23,725 nucleotides of DNA, from assembly GCA_003521145.1 (NCBI GenBank), contig DOTL01000014.1, positions 1 through 23,725 of the forward strand, in the 5' to 3' direction. The position numbers and the translations under genes were made by a program. A model generated the notes under the pieces. It had not been told where the DNA came from, made no database searches, and saw nothing but the letters and a program-made list of their open reading frames with translations. The stretch is from Streptococcus sp. Lineage in GTDB: Bacteria > Bacillota > Bacilli > Lactobacillales > Streptococcaceae. Positions 23,544 to 23,725 of this stretch are shown here, piece by piece; position 1 is the first letter of the stretch, and each line of letters begins with the position of its first letter.

Positions 23544-23572
23544 ATTCTACCTTTTTTTAGATTGATTTTCAA
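23544..23572 (-). promoter_or_regulatory. prs promoter
   Basis: Minus-strand TTGAAA (23572-23567), exact 17-nt spacer, TAGAAT (23549-23544): a near-consensus sigma-A promoter 28 nt before the prs ATG. No PurBox core was seen between it and the window end. Confidence 0.75.
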
Positions 23573-23725
23573 TGCAAAATAAATGGTGTCACAGTAACTT
23601 AACAAGACTAAAAAGATTTAACCTTAACCTCGACATTTTCCCGTCTAAAAGCAGTTCCAGAAAGTAAAGACATTTTGCCATAAAATAAAAACGATTCGAG
23701 AAAATGGCTCTATAATTTCTGTAGT

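Noticed and set aside
23711..23716. Plus-strand TATAAT near the window end as a divergent promoter
   Set aside because: No acceptable -35 at 16-18 nt and no visible gene in the remaining bases.

Overview
The window is a low-GC Gram-positive chromosome segment. Its gene content and order (prs, araT, recO, plsX, acpP, then purC-L-F-M-N-H, purD, purE-K and purB), the PurBox motifs, the CiaR-type promoters and the protein sequences point to Streptococcus, most likely the salivarius/thermophilus group. The broken panE-like gene would fit S. thermophilus, which is rich in pseudogenes; the species call is an inference. A perfect parS palindrome suggests the origin-proximal part of the chromosome.

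Almost everything is on the minus strand, so transcription runs from high to low coordinates. (1) 23.5-20.5 kb: prs with its own promoter and terminator, then araT-recO, then a parS site. (2) 20.4-19.0 kb: plsX-acpP, closed by a large terminator. (3) 18.9-9.3 kb: the main purine operon purC-purL-purF-purM-purN-purH, started from a PurBox promoter and ended by a terminator just after purH. (4) 9.3-8.0 kb: one plus-strand gene for a secreted CHAP-domain cell-wall protein, flanked on both sides by minus-strand small RNA genes that look like CiaRH-dependent csRNAs. (5) 8.0-4.9 kb: purD, purE and purK, with a second PurBox upstream of purD. (6) 4.9-1.5 kb: a disturbed accessory stretch with a DUF218 gene, a chimeric mini-ORF inside a 45-bp repeat, a ketopantoate reductase-like pseudogene with two frameshifts, a 75-codon gene, a DUF4041/T5orf172 (GIY-YIG-like) gene whose natural start codon seems to have become ATA, and a small two-helix membrane protein. 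(7) 1.35-0.05 kb: purB.

Together the genes make PRPP (prs) and carry out IMP synthesis: PurF, PurD, PurN, PurL, PurM, PurK, PurE, PurC, PurB and PurH. PurB also serves the AMP branch. The most interesting non-coding content is the csRNA pair, the parS site, the two PurBox regions, and three multi-branched inverted-repeat elements lying upstream of purB, purE and purM.
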